From Nostoc sp. UHCC 0870 (lineage in GTDB: Bacteria; Cyanobacteriota; Cyanobacteriia; Cyanobacteriales; Nostocaceae): a stretch of DNA of 64,000 bases. The stretch is taken from positions 5,433,141 to 5,497,140 of the forward strand of contig NZ_CP091913.1 of NCBI RefSeq assembly GCF_022063185.1, given 5' to 3'. Numbering within the stretch: the first letter of the stretch is position 1; each line of letters opens with the position of its first letter. The notes below the pieces were generated by a model. The model made no database searches. It saw only the letters and a program-made list of their open reading frames with translations, and was not told the origin of the DNA. Position numbers and translations under genes: made by a program. Below, in pieces: positions 23,550 through 32,077 of this stretch.

Positions 23550-26500
23550 CTACTGGTAAATCACTTGTAACTCCTCGATTTGCTGATGATTTTTGTAGAT
23601 TTCTGCTAGGCATTTGTGAGCGTCTGCGTGGGTGGAATGCAGTGCTAAAGTTTTTTGGAAATAAGCTGTGGCTGTTTGTAAATCTCCTGCTTTTTTGCGA
23701 TTCAAACCCAATTTGTAGTTTAATTCTGCATAATGAATTTGCTTGTCTGGAGAAAGTTGATTTTGAGCATGGAGGGCATTACCTAAATTGACATCTGCTT
23801 CTACACAATTGGGTTGTAGTTGTAGAGCTTGGCGATAGGCTGCGATCGCTTCTTCCCATTTACCTTGTTGTTGTAGGTTGAATCCTAGGTTGTTGTAGAG
23901 TATGCCTGTATCTGGTCTCAGGGCGATCGCTCTTCGGTAAGCTGATTCTGCGGCTAATAGTTGTCCTTGCGCTTGTAGTAAATTGGCAAGGCTAAACCAA
24001 GCCTTAATTGAGTCTGGCTGTACTTGCACAGATATACTCAAAAATCGTTGTGCTTCTAGGAAGTTTCCTGTTTGCTGTGCTAATACTCCCAAACCATATA
24101 AAGCCTCTGGGTGGTTTGGTTGGAGTGCTAAAACTTGGTAATAGCCTTGTTGGGCTTGGGCTAGGCGTTGGGAACGATGATCTTCCATTGCTAATCGCAG
24201 CACATCACCTACCTGAGCCGCAGTGAACCTTCTGGGTTTATTGACTACCTGGAAGAAAAGATCCTCCAGCGCTCTCACTGGTGTAAGGTCGCCGTATAAT
24301 TTATGTTTATTGGCGGCAATTAATCGGGAAAGGTATTGGCGATATTCTGGCTCTCTCCCCAGACGGATGGCAATTTGCACATATTCCTCTTTACTGGATG
24401 CGATCGCTTCTTCAATACCCATCATTTTCAAAATAGCCAAAGAATGTCGTCCCCGCATCAGTTCCCCTGACATGGTCACAACAGGAATGTTATGGATTAT
24501 GGATTCTAGGGTAGAGTTGCATCCAGACCAACCCAAACTATCCAAAAACACATCTGCAATAGCGGCAGTTCCAGAAAAGACATTGCTATCCATCCGTGAT
24601 AAGAAGATGCAATGGTCTTGGTAATTCAATCCTAAAACCTCAAAAGCACTACTGAGGCGTCGGCGAAATACTTCTGTGATATGTTTGCCTTGTGATGCTT
24701 CAATAAAGACAAACTTACTCTGGGGTAAACCTTGGGCTATACGAGGAAAAACATCATCATGTTGGGGTAAATATTTATATAAAGATTGGCAACACCAGAA
24801 CATGATTTCATCATCAGCAATGCCAATATTTTGCCGACTAATTTTCTCAACTTGAATGGGTAGGGGTGTGTAATAAATGGATAAATTTGGCAGCCTTACT
24901 AACTTTTCTGTGTAGTGTGCTTGAGCATTTTCTGGTTCCATTAATTCACTGCTCAAGTAATAGTCAATTGTCGGTAAGCCACTGGTATCTGGGTGTCCCC
25001 AAGAAGTCATTTGGATGGGAGCGAGTCTCAAGCAACCAAGTTTGACTGTCATCGGATCCATGCCAAATTCTGGAAATATCAAAATATGTAATTTATCTTT
25101 TTGAATTAATTCACACCATGCTTCAAATGTCCGTGAACCTTGGATAAATTTATCAAACTCTTTGGCAGCCTGTGTGGTATTCACATCTAGTTTGACATCT
25201 GTATGGTAAGCAAATAACTCAAATTCACTCCTATCTAACTGTTCTACCCAACCCTTGATGGGAATTTTCCAATTAGAATGCTCATAAAAAAATCTGGAAA
25301 CAAATCCAATGCGAATTTTTTCATCGGGTTGTAATTCCCCTACACTCAAGGGTTGACTCCACTGGGGATAGCAATGGGACATAATATGTACCAACATTTC
25401 CCCATATATTTTCTGTAATGGTCGGTCGTTGAGACATTGATAAGCAAGATAGAAAGGCTGTAATGAACCAACAGCTACCGATGCATTTTTTAATTCCTCG
25501 AGGCTAGCTTGCTGATAGTAGTTTGCTAGATTTTGCAGATGTTCTTGATAATTACTACGCCGCATTTCAACTTCGGCAGTATCCTGATAAATTATAGGCA
25601 ACTGCCCCATACAAATGCCGAATTTAGCTATAACTGTGTCTGGTCGAATGTCTAGGGCTTTTTGATAGGACTCAATTGCTGCTGCTAATTCTAGTTTTTC
25701 AGATAGTGTATTGCCTAAATTGTAGTAGCTATCGACTGAATCTGGTCGAATTTCTATAGCTTTTTGGTAAGATTTTACAGCAGCTTCTAGGTTTCCCTGA
25801 GTTTGGAAGGCATTACCCAAGTTATTATGTGCCATACTAGCAACGAAGCGATTTGGTGCTAGGGCTAAAACTTGTTGATAAGCAGCAATTGCTTCATCTA
25901 ATCGATCTTGTTCTTGATATATTTTTGCTAGGGAAACTTGAGCGTAGATATGATGTGGCTGGATTTGTAATGCTTGTTTGTAGAGAGATGCGGCGGCATA
26001 TAATTTACCTAGTTTGGCTGTTTCAAAAGCCGCATTTACTAGAGATTGTACCTCCAATACCTCAGCATAATTTGTTAGGGATGGATGGTGTTGATTATCT
26101 CTAGATGCCGTAGAGCATATCTGCCACAGGAAGTCTTCTAGCGCTCTGATTGGTGTGAAATCATGATACAATTTATATTTATTATCAGCAATTTCTTGGG
26201 ATATTTCTTGCCGATATCTCGCATCTCGTCCCAAATGTAGGGCAATTTCTACATAATCATCCTTTGTGGCAGCGATAGTTGCTTCTACACCCATTTTTTT
26301 CAACATCGCCAGAGTATGTCTACCCCGCATCAATTCACCAGGTAAGGTAATGATGGGTATATTGTGGGCGATCGCTTCTAATGTAGAATTACATCCAGAC
26401 CAACCAATACTATCCAAAAACACATCTGCTATGGCAGCAACACCAGCAAATCTATGAGGATTCATCCGTGGTAAAAATATGCAATAGTCTTGGTAGTCCA

Positions 26501-28280
26501 GACCGTATGCGGCAAAAGCCTGACTTAAACGCTGCTGAAATTTCTCCGTTACATATTCACCCCGGTCATATTTAATAAAAACAAATTTACACGCCACTAA
26601 ATCCTGAGCGATGCGGGCAAATACATCATCATGTTGAGGTAAATATTTGAATAGCACTTGGCTGCACCAGAACATGATTTCCCCATCGCCGATTCCCAGT
26701 TCTTGTTTAGTTACTGTTTCTGCTTCTATCTCCAAAGGTGTGTAGTAAATCGACAAATTAGGCAGCTTAACTAACTTTTCTGTGTAGTGGTCTTGAGCAT
26801 TTTCTGGTTCCATCAATTCACTGCTCAAGTAATAATCAATTGTTGGTAGACCACTGGTATCAGGATGTCCCCAAGAGGCGATTTGAATTGGTGCTAATCT
26901 TAAGCAACCCAGCTTTACTGTCATAGAGTCCATGCCGAATTCCGGAAAAATCAGCACATCTAATTTGTCTTGTTGAATTAGTTCACACCATTGTTCTAAT
27001 GACAGTGCTTCTTGGGTAAATTGATCAAATACTGCTGCTGCTCTTAAAGTCTCTTGGTCTCGTTTAGCATCGGTATGATAGCCAAATAATTCAAATTTAC
27101 TCCTATCGAGGTTTTCTATCCAACCTTTAATAGGAATTTTCCAATTGGAATGGTTATAAAAGAATCGAGAAACAAACCCAATCCGAATCTTGCCATCTGA
27201 GGGTAAATCTGGCAAGTCTAGAGGACGGCTCCATTGGGGATACCGACTCGCCATAATTTTTACGATTAATTCCCCGTAAATTTTTTGTAAATCCCGGTCA
27301 TTTAAGCATTGATAAGCGAGATAAAAAGGTTGTAGAGAACCCACCGCAGCTGCATTTTTTGCCAGTTCTAAAGAGTCGGCTAATTTATAACTTGCAACTA
27401 AATCTTGGAGATGTTTTTGATAATGATGGCGTTGAATATTGATTTCTGCCACACTGGAATATATGATGGGTAGCTGACCAATAACAGTGCCAAACTTAGC
27501 AGGAGCAAAATGAGGATTGATCTGTAAGGCTTGCTGGTACGATCCTAGAGATGCTTCTAGATTGCCTTGTTCATAATAGGCATTTGCCAAGTTATAATGA
27601 GCTTCGGGATAATTTGGTTGTAACTTGATAGCTTGTTGATAAGCACTGACTGCTGCTGTTAACTTACCCTGTAACTTGAATACACCGCCCAAGTTATGAT
27701 AAGACGGAAAATAGTTAGGTCTAATGTTTACAGCTTGTTGATAGCATTCCACTGCTATATCTAACTTTCCTTGTTGTTGGAAAATATTCCCTAAATTATG
27801 ATAGGCTTGGAAATAGTTGGGTTGTATTTTTAAAACTTGTTGATAGCATTCCACTGCTATATCTAACTGACCCTGTTGTTGGAAAATATTACCTAAATTA
27901 TGATAGGCTTGAAATAAGTTAGGCTTGAGTTTTAAAGCCTGCTGGTAAGATTCTACAGCCCTATCTAATTTTCCCTGTTGCTGGAACACATTCCCCAGAT
28001 TATAATACATCTCCCCATAATCAGGTTTTAGTTCCAAAGCTTGTTGATACAACTGAATGGCTACATCTAACTTGCTTTGTTTTTCATAAACGTTTGCTAA
28101 ATTGCCGATGACTATAGGGTAATATTGACTTTTAAAATCAGCTTCAGTATCTGCAACTTCTATTTGTAATACTTGTTTATATATGATTTCAGCTGCCTCT
28201 AACTCACCTGCTTGGTGTTTTTCCACAGCTGTCGTTATTAGAGATTTAATGGTAGATTCAAAGTTGCTTTCGTTATTCAT
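23550..28280 (-). CDS. Giant TPR protein with two GT41 (O-GlcNAc transferase-like) domains
   Basis: A 1576-residue protein. The order is TPR array 1 (about 10-270), GT41 catalytic region 1 (about 290-730), TPR array 2 (about 750-900), GT41 region 2 (about 930-1380) and TPR array 3 (about 1390-1576). Both GT41 regions carry KIRIGFVSRFFY, the block LGCLRLAPIQ...SWGHPDTSGLPT and DVFLDS(I/L)GWSGCNSTLE, motifs of the SPINDLY/OGT family that binds a UDP- or GDP-sugar. Characterised relatives glycosylate Ser/Thr of proteins. Doubling of the catalytic region in one chain is unusual. It sits between the RTX gene and the spliceotide precursor. Its acceptor could be an island peptide, which is speculation. 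Confidence 0.87.
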   Translation of the reverse strand: MNNESNFESTIKSLITTAVEKHQAGELEAAEIIYKQVLQIEVADTEADFKSQYYPIVIGNLANVYEKQSKLDVAIQLYQQALELKPDYGEMYYNLGNVFQQQGKLDRAVESYQQALKLKPNLFQAYHNLGNIFQQQGQLDIAVECYQQVLKIQPNYFQAYHNLGNIFQQQGKLDIAVECYQQAVNIRPNYFPSYHNLGGVFKLQGKLTAAVSAYQQAIKLQPNYPEAHYNLANAYYEQGNLEASLGSYQQALQINPHFAPAKFGTVIGQLPIIYSSVAEINIQRHHYQKHLQDLVASYKLADSLELAKNAAAVGSLQPFYLAYQCLNDRDLQKIYGELIVKIMASRYPQWSRPLDLPDLPSDGKIRIGFVSRFFYNHSNWKIPIKGWIENLDRSKFELFGYHTDAKRDQETLRAAAVFDQFTQEALSLEQWCELIQQDKLDVLIFPEFGMDSMTVKLGCLRLAPIQIASWGHPDTSGLPTIDYYLSSELMEPENAQDHYTEKLVKLPNLSIYYTPLEIEAETVTKQELGIGDGEIMFWCSQVLFKYLPQHDDVFARIAQDLVACKFVFIKYDRGEYVTEKFQQRLSQAFAAYGLDYQDYCIFLPRMNPHRFAGVAAIADVFLDSIGWSGCNSTLEAIAHNIPIITLPGELMRGRHTLAMLKKMGVEATIAATKDDYVEIALHLGRDARYRQEISQEIADNKYKLYHDFTPIRALEDFLWQICSTASRDNQHHPSLTNYAEVLEVQSLVNAAFETAKLGKLYAAASLYKQALQIQPHHIYAQVSLAKIYQEQDRLDEAIAAYQQVLALAPNRFVASMAHNNLGNAFQTQGNLEAAVKSYQKAIEIRPDSVDSYYNLGNTLSEKLELAAAIESYQKALDIRPDTVIAKFGICMGQLPIIYQDTAEVEMRRSNYQEHLQNLANYYQQASLEELKNASVAVGSLQPFYLAYQCLNDRPLQKIYGEMLVHIMSHCYPQWSQPLSVGELQPDEKIRIGFVSRFFYEHSNWKIPIKGWVEQLDRSEFELFAYHTDVKLDVNTTQAAKEFDKFIQGSRTFEAWCELIQKDKLHILIFPEFGMDPMTVKLGCLRLAPIQMTSWGHPDTSGLPTIDYYLSSELMEPENAQAHYTEKLVRLPNLSIYYTPLPIQVEKISRQNIGIADDEIMFWCCQSLYKYLPQHDDVFPRIAQGLPQSKFVFIEASQGKHITEVFRRRLSSAFEVLGLNYQDHCIFLSRMDSNVFSGTAAIADVFLDSLGWSGCNSTLESIIHNIPVVTMSGELMRGRHSLAILKMMGIEEAIASSKEEYVQIAIRLGREPEYRQYLSRLIAANKHKLYGDLTPVRALEDLFFQVVNKPRRFTAAQVGDVLRLAMEDHRSQRLAQAQQGYYQVLALQPNHPEALYGLGVLAQQTGNFLEAQRFLSISVQVQPDSIKAWFSLANLLQAQGQLLAAESAYRRAIALRPDTGILYNNLGFNLQQQGKWEEAIAAYRQALQLQPNCVEADVNLGNALHAQNQLSPDKQIHYAELNYKLGLNRKKAGDLQTATAYFQKTLALHSTHADAHKCLAEIYKNHQQIEELQVIYQ

Positions 28281-28474
28281 GGTTCATATATGTTACATAA
28301 AAAAAGCAAAAAACAATTTTTATTAATTAATTTAGATATATTAAATTTTCTCTCCTTATAGGAGAGAAGTCGAAAAAAAATATCTGACATTCTGAATTGC
28401 AAAGCATAAACTCTATGTTATGTAATGCACATTAGTCAAAAAGTCAAAATGTTATGGTATTAGAGGTAAGCACT

Positions 28475-29302
28475 TTATGCAAATAGAGGGGTAATATCCA
28501 CTCCTGCTACAATTGCGATTAGATCATTATTAGCGAAAATTAGTGTGTCGTCACTGTCACTCACAAGACCACCCAGTGTGAATGCGCTATAACTTGCACT
28601 TGCCCCCCCCAAATCGAGTGCATCAATTCCTAACTCAAAGCCAAGAATTAAAGCATAATCTACGCTACCAGTTAAACCAAACAAACCTAAGAATTCATCC
28701 AACTCGCCCTCACCAGAGGAGGTGTAAAAAGGGCCATTCGCATCACCCAGCACATATACGTCACGCTGTCCATCAAAACCATCAGTTTCTAGAGGTCCTC
28801 CCATGAGGACATCTATTTGAGGATTTGCTCCTAGTTGCTCACCACCACCGGCACCAATCAGGATATCGTTACCAAATCCGCCAATCAGAATATCGCTACC
28901 TGGTCCACCCACAAGATTGTCGTTACCGTCCCCACCATCAAGGTAGTCGTCACCAAGACCTCCTACAAGTAAGTCGTTACCAGCCTCTCCAAAGAGTTCA
29001 TCATCTCCCAGACCTCCGAATAATCTATCATCACCGTTGCCACCGAATATCAAGTCATTACCAAAGCCACCATCAATCAAGTCCCTACCATCTCCCCCTA
29101 AAAGGGTGTCATTACCAAACCCACCAAATATCCGGTCATCGCCACCTCTACCATCAATAAAACTATCTTGAAATCTTGGTGCTGTCAGAAAGTCTCTGCC
29201 ATTAGTTCCCTCTTGGTTAGGACTACCAATAGATGCTATCCTGGTTCTGATTTCTTCTGTTCTTTGTAAGACTCTTTGTAAGAAGTCATTGGTGTCTGTC
29301 AT
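28475..29302 (-). CDS. RTX-type calcium-binding repeat protein
   Basis: A 275-residue protein. The central 50-165 region is a run of glycine-aspartate nonapeptides (GGDGRDLIDGGFGNDLIFGG and similar, about ten units) that form a Ca2+-bound beta-roll. No N-terminal signal is seen. RTX proteins usually leave by type I secretion through a C-terminal signal, and the C-terminus here (ALDLGGASASYSAFTLGG, then VAGVDITPLFA) fits such a role. The ABC/HlyD pair of the island is a possible exporter. The His-rich frames on the opposite strand are shadows of the repeats. Confidence 0.85.
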   Translation of the reverse strand: MTDTNDFLQRVLQRTEEIRTRIASIGSPNQEGTNGRDFLTAPRFQDSFIDGRGGDDRIFGGFGNDTLLGGDGRDLIDGGFGNDLIFGGNGDDRLFGGLGDDELFGEAGNDLLVGGLGDDYLDGGDGNDNLVGGPGSDILIGGFGNDILIGAGGGEQLGANPQIDVLMGGPLETDGFDGQRDVYVLGDANGPFYTSSGEGELDEFLGLFGLTGSVDYALILGFELGIDALDLGGASASYSAFTLGGLVSDSDDTLIFANNDLIAIVAGVDITPLFA

Positions 29303-29671
29303 CTGATTGTTCTCCTGATATAAATATAGGATTTAATAGTTGCATTTCAATTGGGTTGAAAAATATTATTTCTGTACATCACTTGACTGGAAATTGCTAT
29401 AACCCAACCCATTTATTTGATAACCAATCTAGTTAGAGTATCCAGACAATATATTGTTTGCTTAAAAAGTTAATAATATCAGTGGGTGATGTTTCGTTTC
29501 TCAACCCAAAATTACACTTGGGAATTTTTAGATTTTTTAGCACATAAACCTCTGCCCTATTAAAGCTGAAAGCTTGATGACAAGCTTTCAGCTTCACTAG
29601 TTTTTACATGGTACTAAATACACTTGCAAAGCTTGTTTTATCCGCACAAGGTTACAAGTAATTTAGTTTAA
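29303..29671. other. Spacer with a perfect 14-base hairpin
   Basis: No gene. At 29563-29594, AAGCTGAAAGCTTG and CAAGCTTTCAGCTT flank a four-base loop. On the plus strand a TTTTT run follows at a short distance; on the minus strand there is no T run. It may act as a partial terminator or RNA stabiliser between the precursor gene and the RTX gene. Confidence 0.55.
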
Positions 29672-29971
29672 TTATCTTGTAAAAGAACTAGCGTTAATGA
29701 AGGATTCAGAAGAGTTTTCTTCTGTTTGAGTGCCGAAGATAATGCTGGTGAAAGTATTGTTACCTTGAGCATCAGCACTACCTAGTACTTCAGCACCGTT
29801 ACCAATCAAACCACTCACGTTTAGGGTAACCTGTTTGTTGAATACTTCTCTTATGTTAACGTTAGCGATAACTGTTTTGTTCAATACAAATCTGCTGTTG
29901 ATGTTGATGCCTCTGCCACCAAAGATTTCTTCGTTAGCAGCTTCTAAGTAGTTTATATCAGAGATAATCAT
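29672..29971 (-). CDS. Double-glycine precursor peptide A
   Basis: A 99-residue peptide. The leader MIISDINYLEAANEEIFGG ends in a GG motif, as expected for a C39 peptidase-ABC exporter substrate. The first 32 residues are identical to those of the peptide at 30325-30558; after that the sequences diverge. The product part is Asn/Ser/Thr-rich with no cysteine (for example NVNIREVFNKQVTLNVSGL). AGGAAG lies nine bases before the ATG. Leaders of this MIISDxxYLE type accompany C39 exporters in cyanobacterial bacteriocin-like clusters. Activity is unknown. Confidence 0.75.
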   Translation of the reverse strand: MIISDINYLEAANEEIFGGRGININSRFVLNKTVIANVNIREVFNKQVTLNVSGLIGNGAEVLGSADAQGNNTFTSIIFGTQTEENSSESFINASSFTR

Positions 29972-30324
29972 TGTTTTACTTCCTGAAAATTAACTAATCT
30001 GTTTGGGAATTTGTTTGTGAGTAATTGCTTTATTGCTCACATTTATAATGTAGTCTTTTTTTGATCAAAAGTCAACAACTTTTTGCGTTTTTTTTGGGAA
30101 ATTTATTTTTAATAAACAGTTATTTATCAAAACAGCAAAATTTCCTGGTGGTAAAATTATTGCCAGGAAATCAATCAAAACTTTAAGAATACTTGTTAAA
30201 AAAAAAGCAAATATTTTACTTATTTTTAGGCACAAAAATCTAATAAGTCCAATCAAAAATGAGTTTCTTTTACCATTAAACATTGGGCTTAATATTGGGC
30301 TTAATTAAGTTGGCGATAATCAAC
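29972..30324. other. AT-rich spacer with conserved 5' leader of precursor A
   Basis: The first 60 bases upstream of precursor A (TTCCTGAAAATTAACTAAT and TGTTTGGGAATTTGTTTGTG) are nearly identical to those upstream of precursor B, so the gene pair was duplicated with its 5' region. The rest is AT-rich. A 72-codon frame inside it (30065-30283) is low-complexity and not supported. Confidence 0.7.
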
Positions 30325-30558
30325 CTAGCTATTTTGTGAAATGTAAATGAAACCAAAATTGAAAATACCTAGTACTTCAGAACTGTTACCACTCAAACTA
30401 CTCAAGTTTAGGCTGGTCTGGTTGTTGAATATTTCTGTGATGTTAACGTTAGTCGTAAATGCTTTGTTTAATACAAATCTGCTGTTGATGTTGATGCCTC
30501 TGCCACCAAAGATTTCTTCGTTAGCAGCTTCTAAGTAGTTTATATCAGAGATAATCAT
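30325..30558 (-). CDS. Double-glycine precursor peptide B
   Basis: A 77-residue paralogue of precursor A with the same leader through residue 32 (MIISDINYLEAANEEIFGG, then RGININSRFVLNK). A diverged product follows (AFTTNVNITEIFNNQTSLNL, ending in FIYISQNS). It lies immediately downstream of the isomerase gene on the same strand. Identical leaders with different cores are the usual sign of one processing/export machine handling several products. Confidence 0.72.
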   Translation of the reverse strand: MIISDINYLEAANEEIFGGRGININSRFVLNKAFTTNVNITEIFNNQTSLNLSSLSGNSSEVLGIFNFGFIYISQNS

Positions 30559-30651
30559 TGTTTTGCTTCCTGAAAATTAACTAATTTGTTTGGGAATTTG
30601 TTTGTGACCAATTGCTTGCTGTATTTCACAGGTTAAATTAAGCAGGTTAAA

Positions 30652-31440
30652 TTAAGCATGATTTAGGAGTCGCTCATATGTTTTTTGTACATTTGAATCA
30701 TCAAAATCAAAGTGTGTAGTAATGTTTAAATACTGAATTTCTTGCTCTAGCCAGTCATTAAACAATTCTGCAATAATCTTTCGCTGCAAGTTATCATCTA
30801 ATTGTGGTTGAATGACTTCTTCCACAAGAATTATGTGTGTACCCTGAGATGTTGTTATTGGTTTGAGTACCACCGGCGGTGAAGCTGCGAAGACAGCAGA
30901 TGCAATTTCTGGGCGTAAATCTTTGCGATGTTTTAGTCCCTGATAGCCATAGGCTCGACGTTTTTCTGGTTCTGGGATATATAAACGAGCAATTTCTGGA
31001 AAACTGATTTCGCCTTCTTCTAGAGCATAAAAAAGCTCTAAGGCTAAATCTCTATCTTCCAAAATGACTTGATAGATAGCCGCAGCAGCATAGTCAAGTT
31101 GACGTTCGTAAAAAAATTTTTCGACTTGCTGTGAGAACAAATGTTGAGCCAGTTTTTTTTCGAGGACATCTTGACGTATTAGCTTTTCAAACCCGTTGAC
31201 AGAAATTTGGTGCTTTTCTAACCATTCCCATGTGTCTTTAGCTTTGACGAGTTTTTTAGCTAGGCGCAGATCATCCCCTGCTTGTTGTAACTCTTCGGGA
31301 GTAGCTGCAATTCCCATTTCCTGGGCTTTTTGAGCAACAATATGTTGCGATGCTATTTTTTTGATGACGTCAGGCATCTGACATGAAAGTTTAAGACTAT
31401 GGATAATCTCTGAGGCTAGTATGGTCAGATTTTCGGTCAT
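30652..31440 (-). CDS. Parvulin-type peptidylprolyl isomerase
   Basis: A 262-residue protein with a helical SurA-like N-terminal region (residues 1-130) and a C-terminal rotamase domain (about 145-230; ISFPEIARLYIPEPE, then LKPITTSQGTHIILVEEV). No signal peptide is evident, so it probably acts in the cytoplasm. PpiC-like proteins recur next to C39/HlyD exporters in cyanobacterial peptide clusters, where they may keep the substrate in an exportable or cleavable state. It sits between the HTH gene and the first precursor. Confidence 0.8.
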   Translation of the reverse strand: MTENLTILASEIIHSLKLSCQMPDVIKKIASQHIVAQKAQEMGIAATPEELQQAGDDLRLAKKLVKAKDTWEWLEKHQISVNGFEKLIRQDVLEKKLAQHLFSQQVEKFFYERQLDYAAAAIYQVILEDRDLALELFYALEEGEISFPEIARLYIPEPEKRRAYGYQGLKHRKDLRPEIASAVFAASPPVVLKPITTSQGTHIILVEEVIQPQLDDNLQRKIIAELFNDWLEQEIQYLNITTHFDFDDSNVQKTYERLLNHA

Positions 31441-31757
31441 GATGCAGTTTCTCCATAGGACTTTTTGAACCCAGAAACTGGGTTAGATAGAGCCTCAACA
31501 CTTGACTCCTACTATTAGAACCCGGACGCTAAAGAGTTGTCTAGGTCACTTTGGTGGTAACAATGGTTCTACTTGGGTTGGGGTAAATCAAAGTTCACTA
31601 GAGGGTTGTTATTTATTATTTGTTATTTGTTATTGCTGAGAGTTCCACGAAAAACTTAATACCAACTTTCCAAAATCAGGCAACAGATTCAGACCCTGAA
31701 AACCATATTTTGCTGGGCTTTCGTAATTACGAATTACGAATTACGAATTGGCATAAC
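31441..31757. other. Spacer with AATTACG heptamers
   Basis: No gene. At 31722-31749 the heptamer AATTACG is repeated, and TTATTTG repeats lie near 31611-31635. Nothing else stands out. Confidence 0.6.
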
Positions 31758-31967
31758 TTATGCAGAGACAGATATAGTTGATAATTCTTTAGATAATTCT
31801 TTATCAATTTTTTCTGCTAATTTGTAAGCCATCATTGGGGGGTTGCGATAGTTGGTGGCAGTTTTTCTAAAGCCCCAGCGCCTAGCTTCAACTTCTGAAA
31901 CGCCAAACTCTGTAGCTAGTTCGAGGTAACTCCAGCCATATTTTCTCATGAGGTCAATGGGATGCAT
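31758..31967 (-). CDS. Small HTH-like protein
   Basis: A 69-residue protein. Residues 8-40 (KYGWSYLELATEFGVSEVEA, then RRWGF) form a plausible helix-turn-helix of the kind that recognises DNA, and the tail is charged. It lies between the HlyD and isomerase genes and reads in the same direction. It could be a local regulator of the island. No named family recognised. Confidence 0.6.
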   Translation of the reverse strand: MHPIDLMRKYGWSYLELATEFGVSEVEARRWGFRKTATNYRNPPMMAYKLAEKIDKELSKELSTISVSA

Positions 31968-32077
31968 ACCTGTGCTCCTAGTGTAGTAGTAGTTGATTGT
32001 GATTAATTATGGTAAATGCTAGGTATCGTGATCCCCGATTTATTCAAGCAGTGAAGGATCTGATTTAGATGCAAGAA

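Noticed and set aside
28582..29160. His/Arg/Gln-rich plus-strand frames
   Set aside because: Shadow of the RTX glycine-aspartate repeats on the opposite strand.
30065..30283. 72-codon frame between the two double-glycine precursors
   Set aside because: AT-driven Phe/Leu/Ile/Lys composition, no convincing start site. It lies in a spacer better explained as 5' region of precursor A.
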